Source: Paulinella micropora (taxonomy: Eukaryota; Cercozoa; Imbricatea; Euglyphida; Paulinellidae). From it: DNA of 25,000 nt. Below the pieces are notes generated by a model. The model searched no databases and had not been told where the DNA came from. It saw nothing but the letters and a program-made list of their open reading frames with translations. Both the position numbers and the translations under genes were made by a program. The stretch is taken from positions 1 to 25,000 of the forward strand of contig WBZZ01005772.1 of assembly GCA_019918135.1 (NCBI GenBank), written 5' to 3'. Shown here in pieces: positions 16,187-25,000 of the stretch (the stretch's first letter is position 1; each line of letters starts with the position of its first letter).

Positions 16187-17344
16187 TCAGCAATAGGTAT
16201 GTTCGGTCGCTGCGGGGACGAGAGAAGAGTACCAAGGAAGATGCATAGCCAATGAACGATTTACCGGCTCACTTGTTCTACCAGCGAGTAGGGTCGACAA
16301 AGGTTGCACCACGGGGCGGGGTGGAGCGGGAGTAGCAGCCCGAGCCATGCCTCCAGTACGCATGAACGAAGCATCCGGGGACGGAAAAGGCAGGTTGGGT
16401 ATCTGGGGCATGAAGGGTGGAATGGGCTGACGAAGTGTCGATGCAATCGCAGCTGCTGGGGCTGAAGGCAACATTGGAGTTGACGGGGTCGTTGTAGCTG
16501 TTCTGGGAGTCGAAAACGTTGAAGGGTGGATCGGGTGGATCGTTGTCGAAGAAGAGCTTCCAGCGGGGTGCAAAGTGGTTGGACCAGTCAGACTCGGTGG
16601 GGGAATGGATGTGGCACCAACGGCTGTACCCGACGGGGCAGTGACCGGTAATGACCCAGCCAAACCAGCAGTGGAGGCAGTAACCGGGTAGTAGTTGTGG
16701 AAGACTTCTACAGGGATGATGTCGCCAATCTGATTCCAAAGCTTCTCTGCTACTGCCAGAGATCCAGTAGGTCCCAAGTACTGGGTATAGATTTCAGTGT
16801 CTGTCCAATCGGGGTTACGAAGAAGGTCTAGGCTAGCTTGAGGGGCAATTGGGACCTGAGGCAGCGATGTAGCCTTGTCCTTATGGTTCCTTTGCAACAG
16901 ATCGCGTTCATCGCTCACGCAACTGGTCAATAAATCGTAGATAAATTCAATAGTCTGAGTGCGGGAGAGGTTGGAGTGAAGGCGAGTAGTCTTCCCAGCC
17001 TTGATTTCCTCCTGAAATTTCTTGTCAGTACATAGAGTGTCCGAACGAGAATGCAGGATGGGGTAGGGGTCCAGGCAGCGTCGCTTGTGTTCGTTGTACT
17101 TCGAAACTGGGTCGTCGTATCGTGACTGGTTCCACATGTAGATGTACCAGGAGCAAGCCAGAACGTAGAGCAGTAGCTGAAGTGGTCGGTGTGCGGTGGA
17201 GTAGGTGTTCTCCACTCTGTAGGTAGGGGGCGACCCTAAAACGGCAAAACCAGACACATACTGTGTTGGTTGACTGCATAGTGTGTATGAGGGCAGAGGA
17301 GGGCCACAAGAATGCAACGGCAGGTGAACAATCTGTCGAGACAT
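16187..17344 (-). CDS. Unrecognised Pro/Ser/Thr-rich protein
   Basis: An uninterrupted 385-codon ORF from ATG 17344 to a stop at 16187-16189. Residues about 70-95 include a hydrophobic stretch (LQLLLYVLACSWYIYMW) that could be a membrane segment. The middle (about 100-220) is mixed and helical, with NPDWTDTEIYTQYLGPTGSL, and the C-terminal 160 residues are rich in Pro, Ser, Thr and Ala with no repeat unit. No family is recognised. Its length and lack of stops make it more convincing than neighbouring ORFs, but composition alone could keep it open. It lies directly left of the copia element and directly right of the C-tract repeat, so it may be part of another element. Confidence 0.45.
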   Translation of the reverse strand: MSRQIVHLPLHSCGPPLPSYTLCSQPTQYVSGFAVLGSPPTYRVENTYSTAHRPLQLLLYVLACSWYIYMWNQSRYDDPVSKYNEHKRRCLDPYPILHSRSDTLCTDKKFQEEIKAGKTTRLHSNLSRTQTIEFIYDLLTSCVSDERDLLQRNHKDKATSLPQVPIAPQASLDLLRNPDWTDTEIYTQYLGPTGSLAVAEKLWNQIGDIIPVEVFHNYYPVTASTAGLAGSLPVTAPSGTAVGATSIPPPSLTGPTTLHPAGSSSSTTIHPIHPSTFSTPRTATTTPSTPMLPSAPAAAIASTLRQPIPPFMPQIPNLPFPSPDASFMRTGGMARAATPAPPRPVVQPLSTLLAGRTSEPVNRSLAMHLPWYSSLVPAATEHTYC

Positions 17345-18526
17345 ATGTGGTTTTGGTTACCTCTGTCCTAATAAGTTGTTGTATAGCCACTCCTGACGGA
17401 GAGGGTCTTTCCAAATCGATCTGTCGACAGAACACACCAACTCTGTGTGTGTAGTTTTCTCTTGAATGGAAAAAAATTCGAATTGTGAGTTTGTATACAA
17501 CTCTTCAAGTAGGCAGATACAACGAACTCTTAATAAGAACACTATGGCTGCTTTGAGTCCTGACTCAATGTGAGCAGGTGAAATACCAGTAAATAGTAGA
17601 GAGGTCACTTCGTTTATTTACGTAATTTCGAACTCTTGGCAGGCTTGGTTGCAACTTACGATCAAGTGTCGAACGTAGATTGTGAGGTCTCCAGTTCTCA
17701 AACGGATAGTGTCGCGAGTCTTCAAGTTAAACAGTCATAAACTGGCGGATAGTGTCGGGTTGTTGGACTTGAAAATTCCCAAATCGATTTGGGAAGCCTC
17801 AAGGCGAAAATGACTGGCAACGGAAGACAAGTTAGATATTGTGTTTTTCTATTCTTGTCCACAAATTTACCGTAAAAGCATTTTCACGGGGAAATCGGTG
17901 AAAAAGGCAATACGATCAGGAAAAATGGTGATAGCTAAAAAGAACTCAACTTGAATTGATCGTTTGAAATCATTTCTGAACGAAATCGAAAACTAGTTAG
18001 TGAAGTCACGGCGAAACGTCGTGCAGAGGAGAATCTAATGAACCTGTCAAAAAGAGTGTCTTATCAACGGTAAAGGTTTTGGCTGGTCGTTAAGGTACTC
18101 AGTCTGATATTATTAATATAATAATATTACTTGAATATATAACTAGATTTGTGACAAGACACTTGGTCTACCCTTACGAGCTCAACCGAAAGAGAATTTA
18201 ATAATGTGGACGGTATCGTTGTAATGTACTATTGATACCCGTTACTCCACCTAGTCAATTTACCGGTAATTTTGATAGTCTTAGTCATAGGCAAGTTCAT
18301 AGGCAGGACAGTTATTAATACCTTTATTACTGACAAGGACACTTTCTAGAGTATTCGCGAAGCATAGTCTGGAATGCCTAGAATCAAATGAGTATTACCA
18401 TTCTGTAAAGGTCATAACATCATAAATTTGTGTGACCCAAAGTCATTAAAAGTCTTTTCTTCGGTTATTCTTTACCCTTAGCGGGGTAGCTTCCCTAAAC
18501 TCTGCGTTTGAGTGATAGATTACTTT
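17345..18526 (+). other. Non-coding, A/T-rich stretch; probable copia 5' LTR and leader
   Basis: No coding region is seen between the minus-strand ORF and the copia gag start. Composition becomes A/T-rich with short direct repeats (CGGATAGTGTCG near 17703 and GCGGATAGTGTCG near 17743). In copia elements the 5' LTR and leader precede gag, so most of this interval should be LTR. The boundaries cannot be set because the 3' LTR is not in the window. Confidence 0.45.
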
Positions 18527-18537
18527 GGTTATGAGCC
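18527..18537 (+). promoter_or_regulatory. Candidate primer-binding site (initiator-tRNA anticodon arm)
   Basis: GGTTATGAGCC is complementary to the conserved anticodon-arm sequence GGCTCATAACC of eukaryotic initiator tRNA-Met. Drosophila copia and yeast Ty5 are known to prime from a cut initiator tRNA at this region rather than from the 3' end. The site overlaps the first gag ATG. The base before it is not a typical LTR end (CA), which lowers confidence. Confidence 0.35.
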
Positions 18538-19418
18538 ATGACAAGGAGGCAAGCGTGCCAAAGCACGTATTGAGTCAAGTGCCCATATTCGAGGGCAACG
18601 ACCAAAGCTTTTGGCCTTGGTCAAGCAAGTTTCAGAAGCACATGCAGGGGATATCTGTCCACGTGGCAGAGATGGTATCTGTGGCATTAGCCGACCCAGC
18701 TAAAGCCAAAAGGGATTTTCCTTACGACGAAGCAAGGGCTAAGACGGCAGAAGACTTAGAAGAGCCCGACACGCCCATAAGTGATAGTGAGGAAGATGAA
18801 GAGTCAGACACCTCTCAGAGAGGAAGACAGAGACCGCAGACAAAGAAAGAAGATGTCAAACAGCCAGAAGGTTGGGATAAAATGACAGCAGAACAAAAGA
18901 GAGAGTGGAAAGAGAAAGAAGCAAGGAAAAAGAAAAGACAAAGTATGAAACAATACACAAGAAGAAAGACAGCTATCCGCAAAGAGAAGAAATATTATGA
19001 AAGGATGAAAACTTTGCAGTTATGTCTGTCTGTGGCTTTTTCCAAAGACAATGTATCTAATTTCCTGCGAACACAGAAGACGAAAGGACCCATTGAAGAG
19101 TTGATAGTAGTAAGAGATCAATGGGGAGGCATTTCCGGAGCAGGTAGGTACATGTTAGAGGAAGAGTTTGAGAGAACGAGACCAAGGGCAGGTCAGAGGT
19201 ATGTAGACTGGCTAAATGAATTTCTCGCAAAGAAAATCCAGCTTGAAAGTTTACGTGGGGCGCCATTTTCCGATGAGGAAGCAAACAGAAAGCTATTTAA
19301 GAAATTGCGCTACCATCCAGCTTTCGGGGATAAATTTCAGGTGGACCACTATGATCTCCCGGCCAGACTAGACCGAATTTCTCGGAACTATGCGAAGCAT
19401 CTAGGGAAAGATGGTTAA
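18531..19418 (+). CDS. gag: copia Gag (capsid region)
   Basis: ATG at 18531, stop TAA at 19416-19418, 295 residues. It begins MSHDKEASVPKHVLSQVPIF; the segment FEGNDQSFWPWSSKFQKHM is the usual opening of copia Gag (x-G-x-N-[FY]-x-x-W). A charged, Lys/Arg/Glu-rich helical insert lies in the middle (about residues 75-160), and the last third (LEEEFERTRPRAGQRYVDWL) resembles the C-terminal capsid region. The product forms the virus-like particle that packages element RNA. It lacks a zinc knuckle, which is in the next ORF, in the -1 frame and overlapping by one base. Confidence 0.8.
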   Translation: MSHDKEASVPKHVLSQVPIFEGNDQSFWPWSSKFQKHMQGISVHVAEMVSVALADPAKAKRDFPYDEARAKTAEDLEEPDTPISDSEEDEESDTSQRGRQRPQTKKEDVKQPEGWDKMTAEQKREWKEKEARKKKRQSMKQYTRRKTAIRKEKKYYERMKTLQLCLSVAFSKDNVSNFLRTQKTKGPIEELIVVRDQWGGISGAGRYMLEEEFERTRPRAGQRYVDWLNEFLAKKIQLESLRGAPFSDEEANRKLFKKLRYHPAFGDKFQVDHYDLPARLDRISRNYAKHLGKDG

Positions 19419-19774
19419 TGTGGGAAGAAAAAGAAAGACGCAACAATTTCCGTGAGAGAAAAACTCAAATTCGCAAAGACAACAACAAGAAATCTCGGGA
19501 TGGCAAGCAGCGGCAAGAGACCAATCTCCTGATGGATAATAAAGGGAAAAGGGGAGACAATAAACCGGGACCAAAGACAGCTCCAAACTGGACGCTCAAA
19601 GTCACGTGTTTCGGATGTGATGCCAAAGGCCATACCATGAGATATTGTCCGGTGATTTCGGAAAAGTTCCGCAAAGAAGGAAAATTAAAACGGAATCAAA
19701 CGGAAGACAAAGGCACGGAACAAGAAAAGAACGAACAAAAGAACAATTACAAAAACAAAAAGAAAATTTTATAA
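19418..19774 (+). CDS. gag: copia nucleocapsid segment with CCHC zinc knuckle
   Basis: ATG at 19418 overlaps the stop of the preceding ORF (TAATG). The 118-residue product is very basic (Lys/Arg/Asn/Gln) and contains CFGCDAKGHTMRYC, a perfect CX2CX4HX4C zinc knuckle that binds retrotransposon RNA. It ends at TAA 19772-19774. Either the two Gag parts are made separately by re-initiation, or a one-base change split one ORF. Confidence 0.8.
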   Translation: MWEEKERRNNFRERKTQIRKDNNKKSRDGKQRQETNLLMDNKGKRGDNKPGPKTAPNWTLKVTCFGCDAKGHTMRYCPVISEKFRKEGKLKRNQTEDKGTEQEKNEQKNNYKNKKKIL

Positions 19775-20290
19775 GAAAAAGAAAGCACTCACTTTGATAA
19801 CAACCGGCAACGACAAAAACGAAGACGAACAAAGTGACTCTGATACAAACGTTGCTTTAATCCATATGGGGAACACTTATGATAAGAGCGATGATGATGA
19901 GGAAGAAAGAGAAAGAGATGACGAGCAACCAAGCTCACCTCATCACAAATCTACAAAACCCCAAGCCTTTTTGAACGATACAAAGACTACACCTAGGGTA
20001 GGGAATAGACATAGTGAGAGTGGAGAAGGACGGGATGTGCGGTTAGTATCGGCCACCCTACGAGGTCCCTCCTCACTACGGGGAGAAGGCAAGGAAGAGC
20101 GGTTAGTATCCGCCACCCCACGATGTTCCCCAGTCACCCCTAACCCTAACGAAACTCCTTTGAGGCTTGAGAGTTCTTACGGAGTCACGCCTGACACAAA
20201 ATGTGCCGGAATAAACAGACGCAAAAAACCGTGTAATGTTTCCGTTGAAAAATCAAAAGGAAAAGGAATATACGCAAATCACGCGAAACG
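19775..20290 (+). CDS. copia spacer region between nucleocapsid and protease
   Basis: The frame open to 20417 is coding-like up to about 20290 and then gives way to the protease frame. It is acidic at first (SDDDEEERERDDEQPSS), then carries a 20-residue tandem repeat (VRLVSATLRGPSS / ERLVSATPRCSPV). No known domain. Presumably part of the Gag-Pol polyprotein, joined by frame changes at both ends; no ATG of its own is evident at the left. Confidence 0.5.
20022..20141 (+). repeat. Two-copy 60-bp tandem repeat
   Basis: Units start GGAGAAGG at about 20022 and 20082 and share GCGGTTAGTATC at an exact 60-bp spacing. The period is a multiple of three, so it duplicates 20 residues in frame. The units differ by several substitutions and so are not recent. 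Confidence 0.8.
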
Positions 20291-21522
20291 ATTATCTTAT
20301 GCGAGGTACTGCGGATATCACGCCACAAGACCCAGATTATCTGGAGTTGGATTTGTCGGTAAGTCCCGTGTTGCGTCCCCCCAAATCTCCTTACTACCCA
20401 GACGAACGAGGTCTTAAAGCTGCGGCATTGGACAAGTCTCATAAAATTACGCAAAGACTCGTTTTCGGGGAATTTGAAACTTTACGTGACACCAAAATTT
20501 CCACAAGTCCACAAGTCTCGCAAAATATTCCGCAACAACCACGCAAACATAATCCATTTTCTAGTCAGCGGACCGGCCAGAGCAGAGAAGGGAAAGAAGA
20601 GAGTGGAGTGGATGAGGGAGAGCAACGACTTGGGCCCACTTCTGTCAACAAGTTTGGCAACCAAATAGGTCCCACCTCACAACAACTCCAAATCTCTAGT
20701 TCTAGACCAATCACAGCACTCCCACCAACACAGACAACAAACACGCAACCCATCAACCCTCCCGTCATAACCTTCAAAGATATAAATGAAATAGCTAAAA
20801 CGTTGATGAATGAGTGCGTGAGGGGAATGAATGGAGAAGTGATGCGTGTCGTGAGTGGCGAGCTAGAGAGAGATGACTTTTTGACTGACATAGTAAGAGC
20901 AATAGAAGGAATGTACTTGGAGAGAGCAGTCAGACAGAGTCCCATCACTACACCTCCACAACTCACAGAAGAGGGACAAGGTGAGGGTAGAGGAGTCTCT
21001 GAGGGTGAACTAGAAACAGAGACAGAGACAGAAGGAGAGACAGAGCATGTACTGATACATGTGAGAAAAAGAGTGATGAAAAAGAGAGACATGACAGTAC
21101 AGGATAGTGGAGCAAGCACAGACATATCATGCAGAGAAGACAGATTGACGGATGTCGATGAGATAGACCCGGTAGAACTACTGACAGGTAATGGAGAAAG
21201 GGAGTTGAGTAAGTCAGGAAGAGCTAGGCTGACTGTGATAGATGGGAAAGGAAGGCCTAGAGCAGTAGAAAAGAAGATGTTACTCGACACTACCTTACCA
21301 GTTAGCATAGTCTCTACAGGACAGATGGACCACAGACACAACAGATCAGTCATCCACCAAAACGGACAGTTAGTAATACTCAAACACCCCATCCACATTA
21401 ACGAGAGTGACATATTAGTAAGGGGAAGATTAACTAAGAGTATGATATATAGATGGGATGACGAATATGATGAACCATTGAGAGTCAACGAAAGATATGA
21501 TCCTTTCGCAACAAGGGGGTAG
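20236..21522 (+). CDS. pol: copia aspartic protease segment
   Basis: Open for 428 codons to TAG 21520-21522. The first 250 residues are a linker rich in Gln, Thr and Pro, with a short acidic repeat (ETETETEGETEH). The protease follows: VQDSGASTDISC with catalytic D-S-G-A-S at codon 290 (21103), then LLDTTLPVSIVSTGQM, the expected downstream strand. It cleaves the polyprotein. The frame differs from the preceding and following segments; the junction with integrase lies at a run of five G (21515-21519). Confidence 0.8.
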   Translation: MFPLKNQKEKEYTQITRNDYLMRGTADITPQDPDYLELDLSVSPVLRPPKSPYYPDERGLKAAALDKSHKITQRLVFGEFETLRDTKISTSPQVSQNIPQQPRKHNPFSSQRTGQSREGKEESGVDEGEQRLGPTSVNKFGNQIGPTSQQLQISSSRPITALPPTQTTNTQPINPPVITFKDINEIAKTLMNECVRGMNGEVMRVVSGELERDDFLTDIVRAIEGMYLERAVRQSPITTPPQLTEEGQGEGRGVSEGELETETETEGETEHVLIHVRKRVMKKRDMTVQDSGASTDISCREDRLTDVDEIDPVELLTGNGERELSKSGRARLTVIDGKGRPRAVEKKMLLDTTLPVSIVSTGQMDHRHNRSVIHQNGQLVILKHPIHINESDILVRGRLTKSMIYRWDDEYDEPLRVNERYDPFATRG

Positions 21523-22676
21523 AAGGGGAGGGAAGCCCCACAAATGAGAACAAAAACGAGACAATTAAGCATGAAGTAAATAAGAGAGAGAAAGAATTAC
21601 ACGTAGATATAGTATTATATGAAGCTTACCCCAGAAAGTCAGACAAACCTAGAAAGATAGGAATCAAGCTTTTTCACTATGCCTGTGGGCATTATGGGTT
21701 AACAAAGATGCGCCTATTGGCAAAAATTTTGAACATTAAGTTAGTTGGTGACGAGAGCGATGTGAGATTTTGCGAATCTTGCATGATAGGAAAGTCTAAA
21801 CGTTTGCCACGTTTTGCAGTTAATACAATAGAAAAAGCCCAAAAGCCAGGTATAATTCTACACTTAGACACATCAGGACCGTGGGCAACTAGATCAATAG
21901 GTGGTAAACGGTATAAATTTTTGGTCATCGACGACTACTCACTGTTCATTCTTGACTTTTATTTAGCCCATAAGAATGAGTTTCTAGATTGCTTAAAACA
22001 AGCTGTAGCCTTTTATGAGAGACAGACAGGAGACAAAGTAAAGGAAATTTGCGCAGATCAAGAATTCCATATTCCGGAGGAAGTCATTAAGTGGTGGAAA
22101 AATATTCGCTTTATTTGGAAAACCTCCGCGACAAACGATAAAGACGGGAATCCTATTGCGGAAAAAGTGAATGATATTACGGCGGGGCCTGCACGAGCAA
22201 TGAGATATCACGCTAAATTACCGCCGCAATTCTGGGCAGAATTAGAACACGCAGCAGCAACCATTCACAACATACTACCGGCAATTCACGGGGAACGCAA
22301 AGGAATTTCGCCTTATGAGCAGCTGTTAGGTAGAAAACCAACACTCTTTCATTTAAAACCAATAGGATGTATGGGTGTGTTACATATACCTAAGACTAAA
22401 GTGCGGAAGGGAGAGTACAGAGGGAAAAAGGTGATGCTAGTAGGATATGATCTATTTCGGGAACTATACCGCGTATGGGATGGTAAGAAGATAATTTCCG
22501 GAGTGAGAGATGTGAGATTTAATATTCACAACATCGGTAAACAAGCTCATCCTCCTAAACTAGTGTCGTGGGATAATGATGACTCTGAGGGGGAGAATGA
22601 GAATGAGAGCGAGCAACCACACACATCTCCACAAGCGTCACCACCCCAATCACCACCCCAATCACCACATCAATAA
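21519..22676 (+). CDS. pol: copia integrase
   Basis: The frame is open from the G-run to TAA 22674-22676. The zinc-binding start is FHYACGHYG ... FCESCMIGKSKR (HX4H...CX2C), which fits the pre-integrase HHCC module. Catalytic residues: D in LHLDTSGPW (near 21865), D in ICADQEF (near 22060) and E in NPIAEKVND (near 22160). FWAELEHAAATIHNILP and YEQLLGRKPTLFHLKPIGC follow, typical of copia integrases. The C-terminus is acidic and then Pro/Gln/Ser-rich. It inserts element DNA into the genome. All three catalytic acidic residues appear present. Confidence 0.85.
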   Translation, partial: VEGEGSPTNENKNETIKHEVNKREKELHVDIVLYEAYPRKSDKPRKIGIKLFHYACGHYGLTKMRLLAKILNIKLVGDESDVRFCESCMIGKSKRLPRFAVNTIEKAQKPGIILHLDTSGPWATRSIGGKRYKFLVIDDYSLFILDFYLAHKNEFLDCLKQAVAFYERQTGDKVKEICADQEFHIPEEVIKWWKNIRFIWKTSATNDKDGNPIAEKVNDITAGPARAMRYHAKLPPQFWAELEHAAATIHNILPAIHGERKGISPYEQLLGRKPTLFHLKPIGCMGVLHIPKTKVRKGEYRGKKVMLVGYDLFRELYRVWDGKKIISGVRDVRFNIHNIGKQAHPPKLVSWDNDDSEGENENESEQPHTSPQASPPQSPPQSPHQ

Positions 22677-24600
22677 CCTAAGTCACCGCACAACGTCAAC
22701 AACGACCACCCAACAACACACTTTGATGAAGTTGAGGGGGAGACAGAGAATGTTGATATCGATGCGAATGAGAATGAGCATGAAAATGAGCATGTGGAGA
22801 AGAATACATTGGATCACAAACATACACGCCTACACACAAGTCCAGAGCCACATTATCCACAACAATTACCCCCAGAGCACAAGATCAAGCCACAAGAGCA
22901 TACAAATGAACAAGATCCAACAGATCCACTAAAAATACATGAAAGAAGAGCATACGAAGAAAAATCACCACCATCTAAGGGATTAACGTGGGAGCAGAGT
23001 CAGAGAGTAACGGAGAGTAACATAATCCCCGGTAAAAGGCAGCGCAAGGCAGTAGAGAGATTTACCCCTAGCAATGAGCCCAAGAGAGAAAAGAGAGAGG
23101 CTCAAGAGCTAATAGGTAAGGTAGTAAGAGTGCCCGCGCGTGCATGGGGAGATGGATGGGCGAAGAAAAAGTACGGTGAGGGATGGGAGAGCATAGTACG
23201 AGTAGGGGTAGTCAGCAGAGTGAGTGACCCCAGAGATAGACTCGTAGTAAGAGACAGACCTCAGCCCACCCACATAGGTAAGTTTGAGGACGAAGAAGAA
23301 CGGATGTTGAATTCGGAAATCCTCAAATACTCCGTGAAAGATCCCGAATACCCGTTACAAAGTCCCGCTAATATGTTTTTATGCGATGACCGTATGGTGG
23401 CAGATGAGATTCGTGATTTTTATTTGTATGTAGATATCAGAGTACCCAAAGATGTCATAGAGGAAGGTTTGACAGCTAAAGATGTTTTAGAGGGTATGAA
23501 AACAGAGCTAAAAGCTCTTCAATCCTTTAACACATACACATGGGTACCCCATAAGGAGGCAAGCAAGGCAGGAGTTAGTAAGATAGTTAGATTGACATGG
23601 GTTCACAAAGTAAAGTTATATGAGAACGGGAAAAAGTTCATAAAGTCTCGTTTAGCTTTACGGGGAGATATGTTAGAACCCGGTGTTAGCTATAACCCAG
23701 ATCAGCTCTTTGTTCCTTGCGCCGCGCACCATTCACTTTTATTTCTCGCCAAACTAGCTGCCTGGCACAAACACAAACTATACGGCATAGATTTTAAAAA
23801 TGCATACCTAAATGCTCGTATGAATGACCCTGTTTATGCATATGCGCCAGAGAGTGTAGACAGAGAAGGGCATGAGGGGATGATATGGCGTATAGATGGT
23901 GCTTTATATGGTGCACCACAGGCAGGAAGAAGATGGTATGAGATATTTGCACCCAAGTTAGAGGAGCTAGGTTTTAGGTTGCTAGATTCAGACTTATGTA
24001 TGTTTGTAGAAAATGATAAAGCTTTGAGAGAGGCGATAGTAGGGATATTTCATGTTGATGACTTGTTGTTCACCGCACCAAACAAACAAGCATATGAGCG
24101 TTTTGCGTCCGCATTAGAAAAACATTTCCCGCTCAAAAGACTCGGTATTGCCCGTGAATTCAAAGGAATAGAGATAGAGCAATCGAACGGGAAAATAATT
24201 TTGCATCAGCGAAAATATCAGCAGCAGATACTAAAAGAGGTAGGCTACGATTCTGCTAAACCCGTTAGTACTCCAGCGCAAGAACATTTCACGGAACCGA
24301 TGTCGGAATCAACTAGCTTGCAAAAATTTTCAATTCCTAGTCTAGTTGGTCGTTTGCTATTTCTCGCAAAGATGACAAGACCCGATATAGAACAAGCACT
24401 AAATTCGGCAAGTGTCATGCAAACTATAGATAAGGGAATAACTTATGCGACGTTAGGCAGAATCTTTCGTTATTTAGTTAACTCTTATCGAGGTTTAGCT
24501 TACCATGAGCCTAAGTCAGAGCAAGAAGGGCAAACCTATCCAAAACTTTCCATGTGGCCCGACGCGGCTCACAAAGTTTGTAAGAAAACAGGGGCCCCGC
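22677..24600 (+). CDS. pol: copia reverse transcriptase
   Basis: Same frame as integrase, separated from it only by the TAA at 22674; coding is continuous to about 24594, and that frame's own stop is at 24681. After an acidic linker, the polymerase starts near codon ETELKALQSFNTYTWVP (about 23500). Motifs: YGIDFKNAYLNARM (first catalytic Asp, 23790), GALYGAPQAGRRWYE, and FHVDDLLF (catalytic Asp pair at 24057-24062; His instead of the usual Tyr before VDD). SLVGRLLFLAKMTRPDIEQA is the conserved thumb/connection segment. It copies element RNA to DNA. Confidence 0.9.
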
Positions 24601-25000
24601 ACTGGATTCGTAATCCTATGGGGCAGCGATCCAGTTGCATGGTTATCAAAGCGACAGAGTCGCATCGCCCTGAGTTCCAATGATGCTGAAATATTTGCAG
24701 CAACTGAGTGCATTAGAGAGGGACTTGCACTAAAACACATTACACAAGAACTAAACATAGCACAAAAGAGCCCGATAGAATTATTCGAGGATAACTCTCA
24801 AACAGTCTTAGCGGCAGAGAGGGGTATGTCAGGTAATAGAACTAAACACTTACCTTTAGAATTACACTTTATGCACCACCTACAGAGAGACGGTGAGATT
24901 AAGTTTGTAAAAGTAGGTACGAAGAAGCAGATAGGTGATGTAATGACAAAATATTTACCGAAAGAACAATTCGAGTATTTACTTAACAAATTTACGGTAA
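24592..25000 (+). CDS. pol: copia RNase H, partial
   Basis: Coding passes to the +1 frame at GGGG (24591-24594). It reads TGFVILWGSDPVAWLSKRQS, then LSSNDAEIFAATECIREGLA, FEDNSQTVLAAERGM and IGDVMTKYLP, the usual copia RNase H order, with acidic residues D (in MWPDAAHK, before the frame break), E (in NDAE), D (in FEDN) and D (in IGDV). It degrades RNA in the RNA-DNA hybrid. It runs off the right edge without a stop. Confidence 0.85.

Larger units (their letters stand above)
17450..25000 (+). mobile_element. Ty1/copia-type LTR retrotransposon, 3' end outside window
   Basis: Gag, zinc knuckle, aspartic protease, integrase, reverse transcriptase and RNase H occur in that order on one strand. 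Integrase before reverse transcriptase defines Ty1/copia (Pseudoviridae-type) elements. Six open segments lie in three frames: frame changes near 19418, 19780, 20240-20290, 21515-21520 and 24591-24594, and one in-frame TAA at 22674. Some breaks sit at short G or A runs. The left boundary is approximate and the element runs off the right edge. It carries no copy of the palindromic element family, consistent with a separate insertion. Confidence 0.9.

Noticed and set aside
20565..21572. 335-codon minus-strand ORF within copia
   Set aside because: It is antisense to the protease segment and arises from that segment's composition.

Overview
The window is nuclear DNA from a eukaryote, most likely a protist (alga or alveolate). 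Supporting this are several phase-matched GT-AG introns, SV40-type nuclear localisation signals, long Ser/Gln/acidic low-complexity tracts, a Ty1/copia retrotransposon and no bacterial-style gene packing. The species cannot be named from the sequence alone. No rRNA, tRNA or CRISPR array was seen.

Layout. 1-468: fragment of a gene cut by the left edge. 469-1983: gene-free, with four imperfect hairpins. 1984-3971 (+): a frame-broken, Gag-like gene with an acidic coiled-coil region and a zinc-knuckle-like motif. 3764-7855 (-): a multi-exon gene resembling the DUF7869-type family, which is often transposon-like. 7856-8414: short intergenic stretch with divergent genes on either side. 8415-14746 (+): a large intron-rich gene whose product has a Ser-rich region, NLS, ParB-like domain, a permuted (beta-order) DNA methyltransferase and a tail with PCNA-binding-like motifs. 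14747-16186: gene-poor. 16187-17344 (-): an unrecognised Pro/Ser/Thr-rich ORF. About 17.4 kb to the right edge: a Ty1/copia element (Gag, zinc knuckle, protease, integrase, reverse transcriptase, RNase H) with several frame breaks; its 3' LTR lies outside the window.

The most striking non-genic signal is a family of 16 short palindromic elements between 700 and 15,770. Each has 10-bp arms (GTCGGAGTAG / CTACTCCGAC) around a 3-nt loop and is flanked on one side by an A- or T-tract ending in TCACA or TGTGA. Wherever introns can be defined, these elements sit inside them, in both orientations relative to the gene. They are absent from the copia half of the window. They look like introner-like or MITE-like units.

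The best candidate for an undescribed system is the intron-containing, nuclear-targeted ParB-methyltransferase fusion, embedded in a locus full of palindromic elements. Caution: both large genes and the copia element show repeated +/-1 frame breaks and some in-frame stops. These could be consensus errors, decay, very short introns or, least certainly, stop-codon reassignment. Exon models are therefore provisional.
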